This document shows, one piece after another, positions 1-6,984 of a DNA stretch of 13,658 nucleotides (the first letter of the stretch is position 1; each line of letters begins with the position of its first letter). Source of the DNA: Bacteroidales bacterium (lineage in GTDB: Bacteria; Bacteroidota; Bacteroidia; Bacteroidales; UBA12077); NCBI GenBank assembly GCA_030643125.1, contig DAOWML010000022.1, positions 1 through 13,658 of the forward strand, read 5' to 3'. The translations under genes and the position numbers were made by a program. The notes under the pieces are model-generated. The model did not search any database, had not been told where the DNA came from, and saw nothing but the letters and a program-made list of their open reading frames with translations.

Positions 1-41
1 ATCGTATCTTCATAAATTATTTTATAAGAAATCGAGTTAAC

Positions 42-863
42 ATGAACTTAACTTCTATTTACAAAAGATTAATATTTATTGTATTAATCTTTTTTTTTAG
101 TATTAGCAGAATATTTTCAATCCACACACAAAGGATTGAAGAAGGAAGAGCTGCTGCAATGGCAAACACATCTGTAACCCTTATTGATATATGGTCAATA
201 TACCACAATCAGGCAGGTTTAGGATATTTAGAAAATATGTCAGTTGGGGTTTTTCATCAATCCGGGTTTATTAAAGAACAAAACTTACAAGGCATTTCTT
301 TTGCGCTTCCTACTAAAACAGGAACTATTGGTGCTTCATATTCTTACTATGGATATTCTCAATATAATGAAATGCAAGCAGGCTTGGCCTTCGGAAGAAC
401 CTTTTCTAAATATTTTGCTATTGGCTTACAGTTAAATTATTTAAGTACTCATATTGCAGGTAATTATGGTTCGGCAAATTCAGTGAATTTTGAAGTTGGC
501 ATTTTATCACAACCAATTGATAATTTATTAATCGGAGCACATGTTTATAATCCATCACGTAGTAAAATGGGCGAAGAATATATTCCAACTATTTTTAATT
601 TAGGCCTTAGTTATTGGTTTTCAGATAAAGTATTATTTGGAATAGGTACTGAAAAAGATTTAAATCATGATGCTATTTTTAAAGCGGGAATCGATTACAA
701 ACTCGTTGAATTTGTTTCATTACAAGCAGGAATATCAACGAATCCTGCAAAGTACTCATTTGGTATAGGTTTTCATTATATAAATATAAATGCGCATATA
801 GGATTTTCGAAACATCAAACCCTGGGCTTTACTCCTTCATTTACTTTAAGCTATGGTTTTTAA
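42..863 (+). CDS. PorV/UPF0164-like outer-membrane beta-barrel protein
   Basis: This is a 273-residue exported protein. Residues 1-26 look like a Sec signal peptide: a Lys/Arg start, then a run of Ile/Phe/Leu, with cleavage plausible after RIFS. The mature N-terminus has GRAAAMANTSVTLIDIWS followed by YHNQAGL (about residues 54-60). This resembles the 'G.A.A..D....WNPAGL' opening of PorV/PorQ/UPF0164 barrels of Bacteroidota. The rest alternates polar and aromatic residues in short strands, and the protein ends in FTLSYGF; a terminal Phe is typical of outer-membrane barrels. Its stop overlaps the next start by 11 bp, so the two are probably co-translated and may work together. The exact family is inferred. 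A FadL-type or type IX secretion-associated role is possible, but nothing here proves one. Only 41 bp lie upstream and I see no clear promoter there. Confidence 0.8.
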   Translation: MNLTSIYKRLIFIVLIFFFSISRIFSIHTQRIEEGRAAAMANTSVTLIDIWSIYHNQAGLGYLENMSVGVFHQSGFIKEQNLQGISFALPTKTGTIGASYSYYGYSQYNEMQAGLAFGRTFSKYFAIGLQLNYLSTHIAGNYGSANSVNFEVGILSQPIDNLLIGAHVYNPSRSKMGEEYIPTIFNLGLSYWFSDKVLFGIGTEKDLNHDAIFKAGIDYKLVEFVSLQAGISTNPAKYSFGIGFHYININAHIGFSKHQTLGFTPSFTLSYGF

Positions 864-1131
864 TACATTTAAATTTATAGCATTCATTATTTTGCTTCTT
901 GCTTTGTACAACAAATCGTTTGCACAACAGGAACTAATTACAAAACATCCCATTGAAGATTTAATTGACAATATTGCAAGCAGTTCAGATGATGAAATTG
1001 ATTACACCAGTATATATGAAGATATGAATTTTTTCCTGAATAATCCTTTAAATTTAAATTCAGCATCACAAGAAGATTTAGAAAGATTGAAAATTTTAAA
1101 TGATTTTCAAATTAAGAGCCTGCTCGATTAA
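853..1131 (+). CDS. N-terminal piece of an HHH-domain outer-membrane protein, ended by an in-frame stop
   Basis: These 92 codons encode a signal peptide and the start of a helix-hairpin-helix segment. Residues 1-24 (hydrophobic IILLLALY, then KSFA before QQ) fit a Sec signal. An acidic linker follows. Residues 65-92 read NPLNLNSASQEDLERLKIL with NDFQIKSLLD after it, which is the ComEA-like pattern LN.NSAS.EDL..L..L. The frame stops at TAA 1129-1131 in the middle of this motif. Reading on in the same frame gives IKQHGKMLSVYELQLVYGF, a natural continuation of the motif. I therefore read this as the front part of one gene spanning 853-2937 (694 codons plus the final stop), not as an independent small protein. 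The start ATG lies inside the end of the upstream barrel gene. Confidence 0.7.
   Translation: MVFNTFKFIAFIILLLALYNKSFAQQELITKHPIEDLIDNIASSSDDEIDYTSIYEDMNFFLNNPLNLNSASQEDLERLKILNDFQIKSLLD
1129..1131 (+). other. In-frame nonsense codon splitting the 853-2937 gene
   Basis: TAA sits between LLD and IKQHGK with both sides in one frame (853 and 1150 differ by a multiple of three) and no length change. A single substitution would restore a sense codon; TAT/TAC (Tyr) would give LLDYIK, common in HHH proteins. A real nonsense mutation, a base error in the assembly and programmed readthrough all fit. Other genes in the window use TAA as a normal stop, so a changed genetic code is not supported. Confidence 0.75.
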
Positions 1132-1149
1132 ATAAAACAACATGGAAAA

Positions 1150-2937
1150 ATGTTATCGGTATATGAGCTACAACTGGTTTATGGTTTTACCATGAATGAT
1201 ATTTTAACCATCATGCCTTTTATTACTATTTCCGACACACCAGTTGATGCCAGTTTCAAATTTAAAAATGCTCTGAAATATGGGAATAATCAAATTTTTC
1301 TTAAGGCACAAGATATTGTAGAAAACCAGGTTGGTTACAGTTACATTACAGATTCTGCTCTATTAGAGAACCCAAACTCAAGATATTTAGGTAGTTCATA
1401 TAAAGCTTACGTTAAGTATAAATACAATTACAAGAATAAGATTTACTGGGGTTTCACCGCAGAAAAAGACCCGGGAGAAGAATTTTTTACCGGGAATAAT
1501 AAAAATGGCTTTGATTATTATTCTGCTCATCTTCAAATTAATAATATTGGAATAGTTAAAACAATAACTTTAGGAGATTATCAGGCAAAATTTGGACAAG
1601 GGCTTCTTTTATGGTCCGATATGTCATTAGGTAAGACTCCTTATGTTCTTAATATTCGAAAAAAAGCTCAGGGATTAAGAAAATATTCTTCTACAAATGA
1701 GAATATTTTTATGCGTGGAGTGGGAACAACCGTGACAATTAAGAATTTTGAAGTATCAGCTTTTTATTCCAAAAAGAAAATAGATGCCAACATTAAAGAT
1801 AGTACAGATAATGACATTTCGAGCGTTTCATCATTCCAGAACACAGGTTATCACTCTATTCCTTCAGAGATAATTGATAAAGATGCTATCGACGAACAAA
1901 TTTTTGGCGGAAATATTACATTTAATCATTCACGTTTTAAGATAGGAATAACCGGATTGAATTATCAATATGATGTTGACCTGGTAAAAGATATAAGTCC
2001 GAGAAACCAGTTTGACTTTCAAGGTAATCAAAATTCAAACTTAAGTATTGATTATCAGTTTGGATTATTGGATTTTATTTTTTTTGGGGAAGAAGCTATC
2101 AGCGAAAACGGAGGAATGGCATTTTTAAACGGGATGCTTGTAAATCTGGCACCACAAATTTCACTTTCTGCGATGCATCGTTATTACGATAAAAATTATC
2201 AGGCTAATTATGGTAATGCTTTTGCCGAATCATCGAGCAATAGCAATGAGTCTGGTTTATATTTTGGTGTTGAAATTCATCCTGTCAAACATTGGAAAAT
2301 AACTGCATACTTTGATAATTATAAATTTTACTGGATAAAAACCGGTGTTGATGCCCCATCGAGTGGTTATGACTGGTTTTTTCAAACAGATTATAATCCA
2401 ACCAGAAATTTAAGCGTGTATTTAAGGGTTAAAAACGAGGAAAAGCTTGTAAATAAAAATGCTATTTCAGGAATTGATGAATTAGTGAATCAAAGTATTT
2501 TTAAAATAAGATTTCATATAAGTTCACGAATTAACGATCAATTATCATTAAAAAACAGGATTGAAACTTCAACATTTTCGGAAGGATCAGAGAATCCGGA
2601 TTACGGATATATGATTTACCAGGATATTTTTTATGATCTTAAAAAAATACCATTATCGCTAAACATGCGATTTGCTGTTTTTGATACTGATTCGTACGAT
2701 GCAAGGATATATGCTTATGAAAGTGATATTTTATATGCTTTCTCAATTCCTTCCTACTATTCAAAAGGTACAAGAACATACTTCAACCTCAAATACACAA
2801 TTGGTAAATTCATGGATATCTGGCTACGATACTCGCAAACATATTATTCTGATTTAGATGTTATTTCATCCGGATTAAATCAAATAAACGGGAATACCAA
2901 ATCGGAAATTAAAGCTCAGTTACGAATTAAATTTTAG
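1150..2937 (+). CDS. C-terminal beta-barrel part of the HHH-domain outer-membrane protein
   Basis: This 595-codon open frame continues the 853-1131 piece after the in-frame TAA and has no further interruption. It begins with the end of the HHH-like segment (MLSVYELQLVYGF). It continues as a long region of alternating aromatic/polar strands, such as KAYVKYKYNYKNKIYWGFTAEK and ITLGDYQAKFGQGLLLW. It ends SEIKAQLRIKF, a barrel-like terminal Phe. Taken with the front piece, the full product would be about 694 residues, which to my knowledge is usual for Bacteroidota 'helix-hairpin-helix domain-containing' outer-membrane proteins. If translation restarted at ATG 1150, the product would lack a signal peptide and could not reach the outer membrane, so this part is probably functional only if the stop is suppressed or is an artefact. 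The molecular role of the family is unknown to me. Confidence 0.7.
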   Translation: MLSVYELQLVYGFTMNDILTIMPFITISDTPVDASFKFKNALKYGNNQIFLKAQDIVENQVGYSYITDSALLENPNSRYLGSSYKAYVKYKYNYKNKIYWGFTAEKDPGEEFFTGNNKNGFDYYSAHLQINNIGIVKTITLGDYQAKFGQGLLLWSDMSLGKTPYVLNIRKKAQGLRKYSSTNENIFMRGVGTTVTIKNFEVSAFYSKKKIDANIKDSTDNDISSVSSFQNTGYHSIPSEIIDKDAIDEQIFGGNITFNHSRFKIGITGLNYQYDVDLVKDISPRNQFDFQGNQNSNLSIDYQFGLLDFIFFGEEAISENGGMAFLNGMLVNLAPQISLSAMHRYYDKNYQANYGNAFAESSSNSNESGLYFGVEIHPVKHWKITAYFDNYKFYWIKTGVDAPSSGYDWFFQTDYNPTRNLSVYLRVKNEEKLVNKNAISGIDELVNQSIFKIRFHISSRINDQLSLKNRIETSTFSEGSENPDYGYMIYQDIFYDLKKIPLSLNMRFAVFDTDSYDARIYAYESDILYAFSIPSYYSKGTRTYFNLKYTIGKFMDIWLRYSQTYYSDLDVISSGLNQINGNTKSEIKAQLRIKF

Positions 2938-2998
2938 CCTGAATAATTAATAACTAATCTATTACGAAATGACAACAAACTTATGAATCATTCAGGCT
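2936..2998. repeat. 9-bp inverted repeat across the convergent gene ends
   Basis: AGCCTGAAT (2936-2944) is repeated as its exact reverse complement ATTCAGGCT (2990-2998). The left arm covers the end of the outer-membrane gene and the right arm the last codons of recJ, with a 45-nt AT-rich spacer between. The position between convergent genes suggests a transcription-end role, but the loop is long and neither side has a T-run. It may be chance. Confidence 0.3.
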
Positions 2999-4738
2999 TG
3001 ATTCTTCAACTTCTTCTATTGTACTATTTACTTTTATGTCTTTGATATTCAACTGGAGATTTGTAATTCCTCTGAAACAATTTTCATCAATCGAATAGCA
3101 AATATCAAAATAATCGCCTGAATGAATATATTCGTATAAATCAGCTTGCTGAAAAGCAATGGCAGAATGATTCCTGAATGGATCATTTTCTTCTATTATA
3201 GAAAGTTTCAAATGCTCTTTACTTGCTCCGACAATTCTTCCTTCGCCATTATCAGTCACGTTTTTTGTTACAAAGACGGGGGCCATATTTCCCGGTCCGA
3301 AAGGTTGAAACTGTTTTAATATCCTATAAAATTTAGGTGTAATTTCATTTAAATTAAGTCTTGCATCAATATCAACTTGTGGAATAAGTTGTTCTTCACG
3401 AATCGTTTCACTTACAATTTTTTCAAAACGCTTGCTAAATTCCGGTACATTTTCAATTTTCAATGTAAGGCCTGCAGCATACATATGACCTCCAAAATTC
3501 TCAAGCAAATCATTACACGATTCTATAGCATGGTAAATATCAAATCCGACAACCGATCTGGCTGAACCTGTAGCAAATCCATTTGATGCTGTCAATACAA
3601 TAGTAGGGCGATAATAGGTTTCTATTAACCTGGAAGCAACAATTCCAACAACACCTTTATGCCAGGTTGAATCATACAATACAGTTGCTTTACGTTCCCC
3701 AAACTCTTGTTCCTGTGCAAGCATTCTTAAAGCATCTTGCGTAATACTACGATCGATATCTTTTCGGGCATCATTAAAATCATTCACACATGTAGCTGCT
3801 ACTCTTGCTTCCCAGGAATTTATAGCAAGTAATAATTCTACTGATTTATCGGCAGATTCCATCCTGCCCGCTGCATTAATTCTAGGACCAATTTTAAAAA
3901 CAATATCTTCAACAGATATATCCTTGCCTGCCAAGCCTGATAAATTAATAATCGATTTTAAACCTTCCCTGGGATTTTTATTTAACTGTATTAATCCGTA
4001 ATAAGCAAGTATCCTGTTTTCATCAACAATAGGAACAATATCTGAAGCAATACTAACAACAACTAAATCGAGATAGGGAATCAATTTTCCGAACTCTATA
4101 TTATTGGTTTTTGCGTAAGCCTGAATAAGTTTAAACCCTACGCCACAACCCGAAAGGTCAGGAAACGGATAATTACAATCTGATCGTTTAGGATCTAAAA
4201 CGGCCTCTGCTTTAGGTAACTCATCTCCGGGAAAGTGATGATCACATATAATAAAGTCTATACCATTCTTTTTTGCATAATCAATTTTTTCATTCGCTTT
4301 TATTCCGCAATCCAGTGTTATAATCAATGAATAATCATTTTCCTGAGCATGCTGAATTCCTTGTAAAGAAATGCCGTAGCCTTCGCTATATCGATCTGGA
4401 ACATAATAGCCTACATTATTGTATATTTCTTTTAAAAATGAATACACCAATGCAACCGATGTAGTTCCATCTACATCGTAATCACCATAAATCAGGATAT
4501 TCTCATTATTTTGAATTGCTTTCTCGATACGCTCAATGGCCAGATTCATGTCTTTCATTAAAAAAGGATCATGCAAATCATCGAGTTGGGGGCGAAAAAA
4601 AGCCCTGGCTTGATCAAACGTTCTAACACCTCTTTGAGTTAAGAGGTTTGCCAGTATAGGTTCTATATTTAATTCACTTGCCAGTTTTTCATTTTCTTCC
4701 TTGCTCCCTTGCTGCTTTAGCACCCATCTTTTTTCCAT
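2981..4738 (-). CDS. recJ: Single-stranded-DNA-specific exonuclease RecJ
   Basis: This 585-residue protein is the usual RecJ length. RecJ degrades single-stranded DNA 5' to 3' in recombinational repair and mismatch repair, in the cytoplasm. DHH-phosphoesterase motifs are present in order: YGDYDVDGTTS (about 84-94), the metal-binding TLDCG (141-145), CDHHFPGDELP (165-175, holding the DHH triad), then SGCGVGFKLIQA (196-207). The DHHA1 half follows with RINAAGRMESADKS, HKGVVGIVASRLIE, SARSVVGFD and the nucleic-acid-binding FGGHMYAAGL (around 415). A C-terminal OB-like region closes the protein. No key residue appears to be missing. It starts 19 bp after the lipB stop and is read in the same direction, so it is probably the last gene of a lipA-lipB-recJ operon. 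Its tail converges on the outer-membrane gene. Confidence 0.96.
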   Translation of the reverse strand: MEKRWVLKQQGSKEENEKLASELNIEPILANLLTQRGVRTFDQARAFFRPQLDDLHDPFLMKDMNLAIERIEKAIQNNENILIYGDYDVDGTTSVALVYSFLKEIYNNVGYYVPDRYSEGYGISLQGIQHAQENDYSLIITLDCGIKANEKIDYAKKNGIDFIICDHHFPGDELPKAEAVLDPKRSDCNYPFPDLSGCGVGFKLIQAYAKTNNIEFGKLIPYLDLVVVSIASDIVPIVDENRILAYYGLIQLNKNPREGLKSIINLSGLAGKDISVEDIVFKIGPRINAAGRMESADKSVELLLAINSWEARVAATCVNDFNDARKDIDRSITQDALRMLAQEQEFGERKATVLYDSTWHKGVVGIVASRLIETYYRPTIVLTASNGFATGSARSVVGFDIYHAIESCNDLLENFGGHMYAAGLTLKIENVPEFSKRFEKIVSETIREEQLIPQVDIDARLNLNEITPKFYRILKQFQPFGPGNMAPVFVTKNVTDNGEGRIVGASKEHLKLSIIEENDPFRNHSAIAFQQADLYEYIHSGDYFDICYSIDENCFRGITNLQLNIKDIKVNSTIEEVEESSLNDS

Positions 4739-4757
4739 ATATAGTTTCCATCTTTTT

Positions 4758-5471
4758 TTACTTTTTTAGATTCATCCCAAATACTTCTTCCATTTTTCCT
4801 TTTAAAACATCTTTAACTTTTTCAAAATCTACTTTTTCACCTAGTTCTTTCTCCATCGATGTTACTCCCTTATCAATAAATCCACAAGGGTTAATATGAT
4901 TAAAATACTCGAGATTGGTGTTTACATTAAAAGCAAATCCATGCATTGTAATAAACCGACTTGCTTTAACACCTATTGCACAAATTTTTCTTACTTTGTT
5001 AGTTTCTGTTTCGAGCCATACTCCTGTTGCTCCTTGCAAGGGCTCCGATTCAATGCCAAACTCTTTTAAAGTAAGAATAATTGATTGCTCCAAGTTAGCT
5101 ATATATTGTTTCACCTGCAAATTAAAACGCTCAAGATCAATAATCGGATATCCAACTATTTGTCCCGGACCATGATAAGTTATATCTCCTCCTCTGTTCG
5201 TTTTAAAATATGTAGCTTGTATTTTATTTAAAAACTCATCATTAATTAATAAATTGTTTTGTGTCCCGCTTTTACCTAAAGTATAAACATGTGGATGCTC
5301 ACAAAAAAGAACTTTCCCCTTAATTTCTTTCTGTTCATTTTCCGGAAGCTCTCTATTCTTAGCTTTTATTTTAATATAATCAGCAAATACTTTTTCCTGG
5401 TAATCCCAGGCATTTTTATATTCAATTAGTCTTAAATCTTCAAATTTTACATCCTTCATCACTATAATCAT
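4758..5471 (-). CDS. lipB: Octanoyltransferase LipB
   Basis: LipB moves an octanoyl group from acyl carrier protein to lysines of lipoyl-dependent enzyme subunits (pyruvate and 2-oxoglutarate dehydrogenases, glycine cleavage H protein). The 237-residue product shows the family signature RGGDITYHGPGQIVGYP (93-109), then KICAIG with the likely catalytic Lys162, MHGFAFNVN (176-184), and INPCGF with the catalytic Cys196. The Lys-to-Cys spacing of 34 matches E. coli LipB (Lys135/Cys169). Its ATG overlaps the lipA stop as ATGA (5468-5471), so the two are translationally coupled. A second in-frame ATG four codons later (MKDVKFEDL) is an equally possible start. Confidence 0.96.
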   Translation of the reverse strand: MIIVMKDVKFEDLRLIEYKNAWDYQEKVFADYIKIKAKNRELPENEQKEIKGKVLFCEHPHVYTLGKSGTQNNLLINDEFLNKIQATYFKTNRGGDITYHGPGQIVGYPIIDLERFNLQVKQYIANLEQSIILTLKEFGIESEPLQGATGVWLETETNKVRKICAIGVKASRFITMHGFAFNVNTNLEYFNHINPCGFIDKGVTSMEKELGEKVDFEKVKDVLKGKMEEVFGMNLKK

Positions 5472-6391
5472 TTAATGTGCAAAACCTGCCTGCCGCCTGC
5501 CGCCTGCCTGCCGGCAGGGCAGGGCAAGGCAGGCATGACATGATTTTCCGCCTTATAAGACGACCTCACCAAAGGGCTACTTTCAACAAACTGAAATCCT
5601 TTTTCTAAACCAATTTTTCTATATTCTTCAAATTTTTCAGGCGTAACATATTCTTTAACCTGAATATGATCCATAGTTGGAGCAAGGTATTGGCCAATGG
5701 TCATTACTTTACAACCAACAGCTAAAAGATCATCCATAACTTGCAAAATTTCTTCTTCTGTTTCTCCAAGGCCCAGCATAATTCCTGATTTAGCAGTGAT
5801 TCCTGATCCGGCAATTTGCTTTATTACTTGTAAACTTCTTTGATATTTTGCTCTACTTCTAATCTGAGGTGTTAATCGTTCAGCCGTTTCCAGATTATGC
5901 GAAATAACTTCGGGTTTTGCTTCTATTATTGTATTTATATCTTTTTCAAGGCCATCGAAATCAGGAATAAGTGTTTCAATTGTTGTTTTAGGATTAATTT
6001 CTTTAATTGTTTTGATTGTTTTTGCCCAAAGTAACGCTCCTCCATCATCAAGGTCGTCACGATCTACCGAAGTAATAACACAGTGCTTAACATTCATCAA
6101 TTTTACCGATTCGGCAATCCTGTTTGGTTCATCCCAATCAACAGGTAAAGGTTTTCCCGTTTTTACACCACAAAATTTACATGAGCGAGTACAAATTTCA
6201 CCTAAAATCATGAATGTAGCAGTTCCCCTGTTCCAACAATCACCAATATTAGGGCAATTACCACTTGTACAAATAGTATGTAAATTATATTTATTAACGG
6301 TGTTTTTTACTTTAGAATACGACTCGCCCTTTGGCATCTGCATTTTCATCCATCGAGGTAATCGTCTATTATTTTTATTTCCTGATTCCAT
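5468..6391 (-). CDS. lipA: Lipoyl synthase LipA with a repeat-encoded C-terminal tail
   Basis: LipA is a radical SAM enzyme that inserts two sulfur atoms into the octanoyl chain placed by LipB. Both iron-sulfur sites are visible. The auxiliary cluster is CTSGNCPNIGDC (Cys41, 46, 52) and the SAM cluster is CTRSCKFC (Cys67, 71, 74). The RSSY motif (276-279) supplies the usual serine ligand to the auxiliary cluster. The familiar protein would end near residue 285 (SSYKAENHV). Here the frame runs on for 22 residues, MPALPCPAGRQAAGGRQV and a few more, encoded almost entirely by a GC-rich palindromic repeat (about 5482-5538). The tail is therefore an acquired extension after the last conserved motif and probably does not damage catalysis. 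A purine-rich AGAGGGG lies just before the ATG. Gene and product identity are clear; the tail's effect is unknown. Confidence 0.96.
   Translation of the reverse strand: MESGNKNNRRLPRWMKMQMPKGESYSKVKNTVNKYNLHTICTSGNCPNIGDCWNRGTATFMILGEICTRSCKFCGVKTGKPLPVDWDEPNRIAESVKLMNVKHCVITSVDRDDLDDGGALLWAKTIKTIKEINPKTTIETLIPDFDGLEKDINTIIEAKPEVISHNLETAERLTPQIRSRAKYQRSLQVIKQIAGSGITAKSGIMLGLGETEEEILQVMDDLLAVGCKVMTIGQYLAPTMDHIQVKEYVTPEKFEEYRKIGLEKGFQFVESSPLVRSSYKAENHVMPALPCPAGRQAAGGRQVLHIK
5482..5538. repeat. GC-rich palindromic repeat, copy 1, inside the lipA 3' end
   Basis: This short block is strongly GC-rich against an AT-rich background. It is built from CCTGCC/GGCAGG units around a perfect 12-bp core CCTGCCGGCAGG (5507-5518). 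With single-base bulges the pairing extends outward on both sides to about 5495-5534, giving a long hairpin. It begins AAACCTGCCTGCC and ends AGGCAGGCATGA. Both ends recur at 9839-9871 with a different centre, so this is a dispersed element rather than native lipA sequence. Its length lets the lipA frame pass through without a stop and keeps the ATGA overlap with lipB. Confidence 0.75.
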
Positions 6392-6393
6392 AT

Positions 6394-6400
6394 CCCCTCT
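6394..6400 (-). promoter_or_regulatory. Possible ribosome-binding site of lipA
   Basis: On the minus strand AGAGGGG ends two bases before the lipA ATG. It is purine-rich but closer than an ideal Shine-Dalgarno sequence, and Bacteroidota rely little on such sites, so its importance is uncertain. It does support the chosen start at 6391. Confidence 0.4.
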
Positions 6401-6419
6401 TAAAATCTATTAATACCTG

Positions 6420-6448
6420 CAAAATTAAATTATTCTAAATAAAAACAA
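6420..6448 (-). promoter_or_regulatory. Bacteroidota-type promoter of the lipA-lipB-recJ operon
   Basis: On the minus strand TTG (6448-6446) is followed by 18 nt and then TAATTTTG (6427-6420). This matches the Bacteroidota housekeeping pattern TTG, 17-23 nt, TAnnTTTG. Transcription would start shortly after, around 6413, leaving a leader of about 20 nt before the lipA ATG at 6391. It is the best promoter match in the window. Confidence 0.65.
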
Positions 6449-6669
6449 TTATGAATATCTATAATAAAATGGAAATAAAATTATCTTGTTTGATTACTAA
6501 GTGAATAGGGTTTTATCATGTTTAGTATATTAAAAATGGATGCAATTTAAACATTGCAATAATTATATTTGTAATGTGGCAGATGAAAAACAAAATATTT
6601 AGAATGAAAAGGAAGCTGGCGTAATGAGTATTTTAAATCTATTTCCAGTATATTTTCGTAGCATTATAT

Positions 6670-6680
6670 CCGCGTGGCGG
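6670..6680. repeat. Small hairpin A (GTG loop)
   Basis: CCGC-GTG-GCGG, a 4-bp GC stem with a three-base loop. It is followed by TTATAGTATTGTAGTAG, which resembles the AT-rich tail after similar short palindromes I recall from Bacteroidota intergenic regions. It is the weakest of the three hairpin calls because the loop differs from the others. Confidence 0.4.
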
Positions 6681-6718
6681 TTATAGTATTGTAGTAGCAG
6701 AACCGTAAATTAATAAAT

Positions 6719-6731
6719 TCCCCGTAGGGGA
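6719..6731. repeat. Small hairpin B (GTA loop)
   Basis: TCCCC-GTA-GGGGA, a 5-bp stem with a three-base loop, just upstream of the transposase remnant. Hairpin C on the other side has the same CC-GTA-GG core in the opposite orientation. Confidence 0.55.
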
Positions 6732-6738
6732 TAAATGC

Positions 6739-6841
6739 CATTAAAAGAAGACATTTAGAGAAGAATACATTCAATTTCTTAAAAAATTTGAGAGTTGAAT
6801 TCGATGAAAAATTTCTTTTTGATTTTATTGATAATATTTAA
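6739..6841 (+). pseudogene. Remnant of the 3' end of an IS200/RAYT-like transposase gene
   Basis: From 6745 the + strand reads KKTFREEYIQFLKKFE. One extra base (6793) shifts the frame, and the next codons read VEFDEKFLFDFIDNI then TAA (6839-6841). Joined, this resembles the C-terminal end of Y1-type (IS200-like, REP-associated) transposases of Bacteroidota, which often finish as HH.K.TF.EEY..FLKKFE.E.DE.YLF. A TAA at 6742-6744 takes the place expected for one of the residues before KKTF. The catalytic HUH and Tyr region is absent, so only about 33 codons survive with at least one frameshift and one stop. The family call rests on remembered motif resemblance; the broken coding pattern is seen directly. 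Confidence 0.5.
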
Positions 6842-6853
6842 CTCCTACGGAGT
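6841..6853. repeat. Small hairpin C (TAC loop, inverse of B)
   Basis: ACTCC-TAC-GGAGT, a 5-bp stem. On the minus strand the loop reads GTA, so it is an inverted relative of hairpin B. It begins at the last base of the transposase remnant. A degenerate fourth copy with the same TAC loop may lie at 6894-6906. Confidence 0.55.
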
Positions 6854-6939
6854 AAAGTTTTCGATATATTATTGGGCTACTTACAAAACTTGATGCCTTA
6901 CGGACAATAATTATAAATAGATAATTTATTTTTTAATCT

Positions 6940-6947
6940 TACCTTTG
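6940..6947 (+). promoter_or_regulatory. -7 element of the lysS promoter
   Basis: TACCTTTG exactly fits TAnnTTTG and is followed by CAC, a frequent context in this phylum. It lies 37 bp before the lysS ATG, giving a leader of roughly 30 nt. No clear TTG occurs 17-23 nt upstream, so only the -7 half is supported. Confidence 0.55.
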
Positions 6948-6984
6948 CACTGTTTTTTTTGAAAAAATTAAATATTGAATTTGT

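Larger units (their letters stand above)
6449..6939. other. Long intergenic stretch with mobile-element debris
   Basis: The lipA-lysS interval is 593 bp, long for this compact region. The left part (6449-6660) is AT-rich with no supportable gene; it holds a 6-bp stem TGCAAT/ATTGCA (6541-6558) and a lone TATATTTG (6564-6571) with no partner box or downstream ORF. The right part (6668-6906) holds several short hairpins with GTA/GTG/TAC loops and a decayed transposase 3' end. The two promoters lie at the outer edges, so the middle is probably inserted, non-functional material. Confidence 0.55.

Noticed and set aside
1129..1131. Evidence for stop-codon reassignment
   Set aside because: TAA ends many other genes here at the expected family lengths (lysS, gpsA, pgi), so the code is standard; only this single site is anomalous.
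2936..2998. Bidirectional intrinsic terminator between the outer-membrane gene and recJ
   Set aside because: The 9-bp arms are 45 nt apart and no T-run follows on either strand, so it is listed only as an inverted repeat.
4678..5175. Plus-strand open frames opposite recJ and lipB, and similar ones opposite lipA, lysS and the transporter
   Set aside because: They lie entirely within strongly supported genes on the other strand or frame and show no protein-family features.
5485..5535. CRISPR-like or tandem repeat array
   Set aside because: The CCTGCC units form a single palindrome without spacers; there are no regularly spaced repeats anywhere in the window.
6583..6624. 13-codon mini-ORF (MKNKIFRMKRKLA)
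   Set aside because: It is too short, with no supporting start signal or recognisable family; TATATTTG at 6564-6571 upstream lacks a -33 partner.
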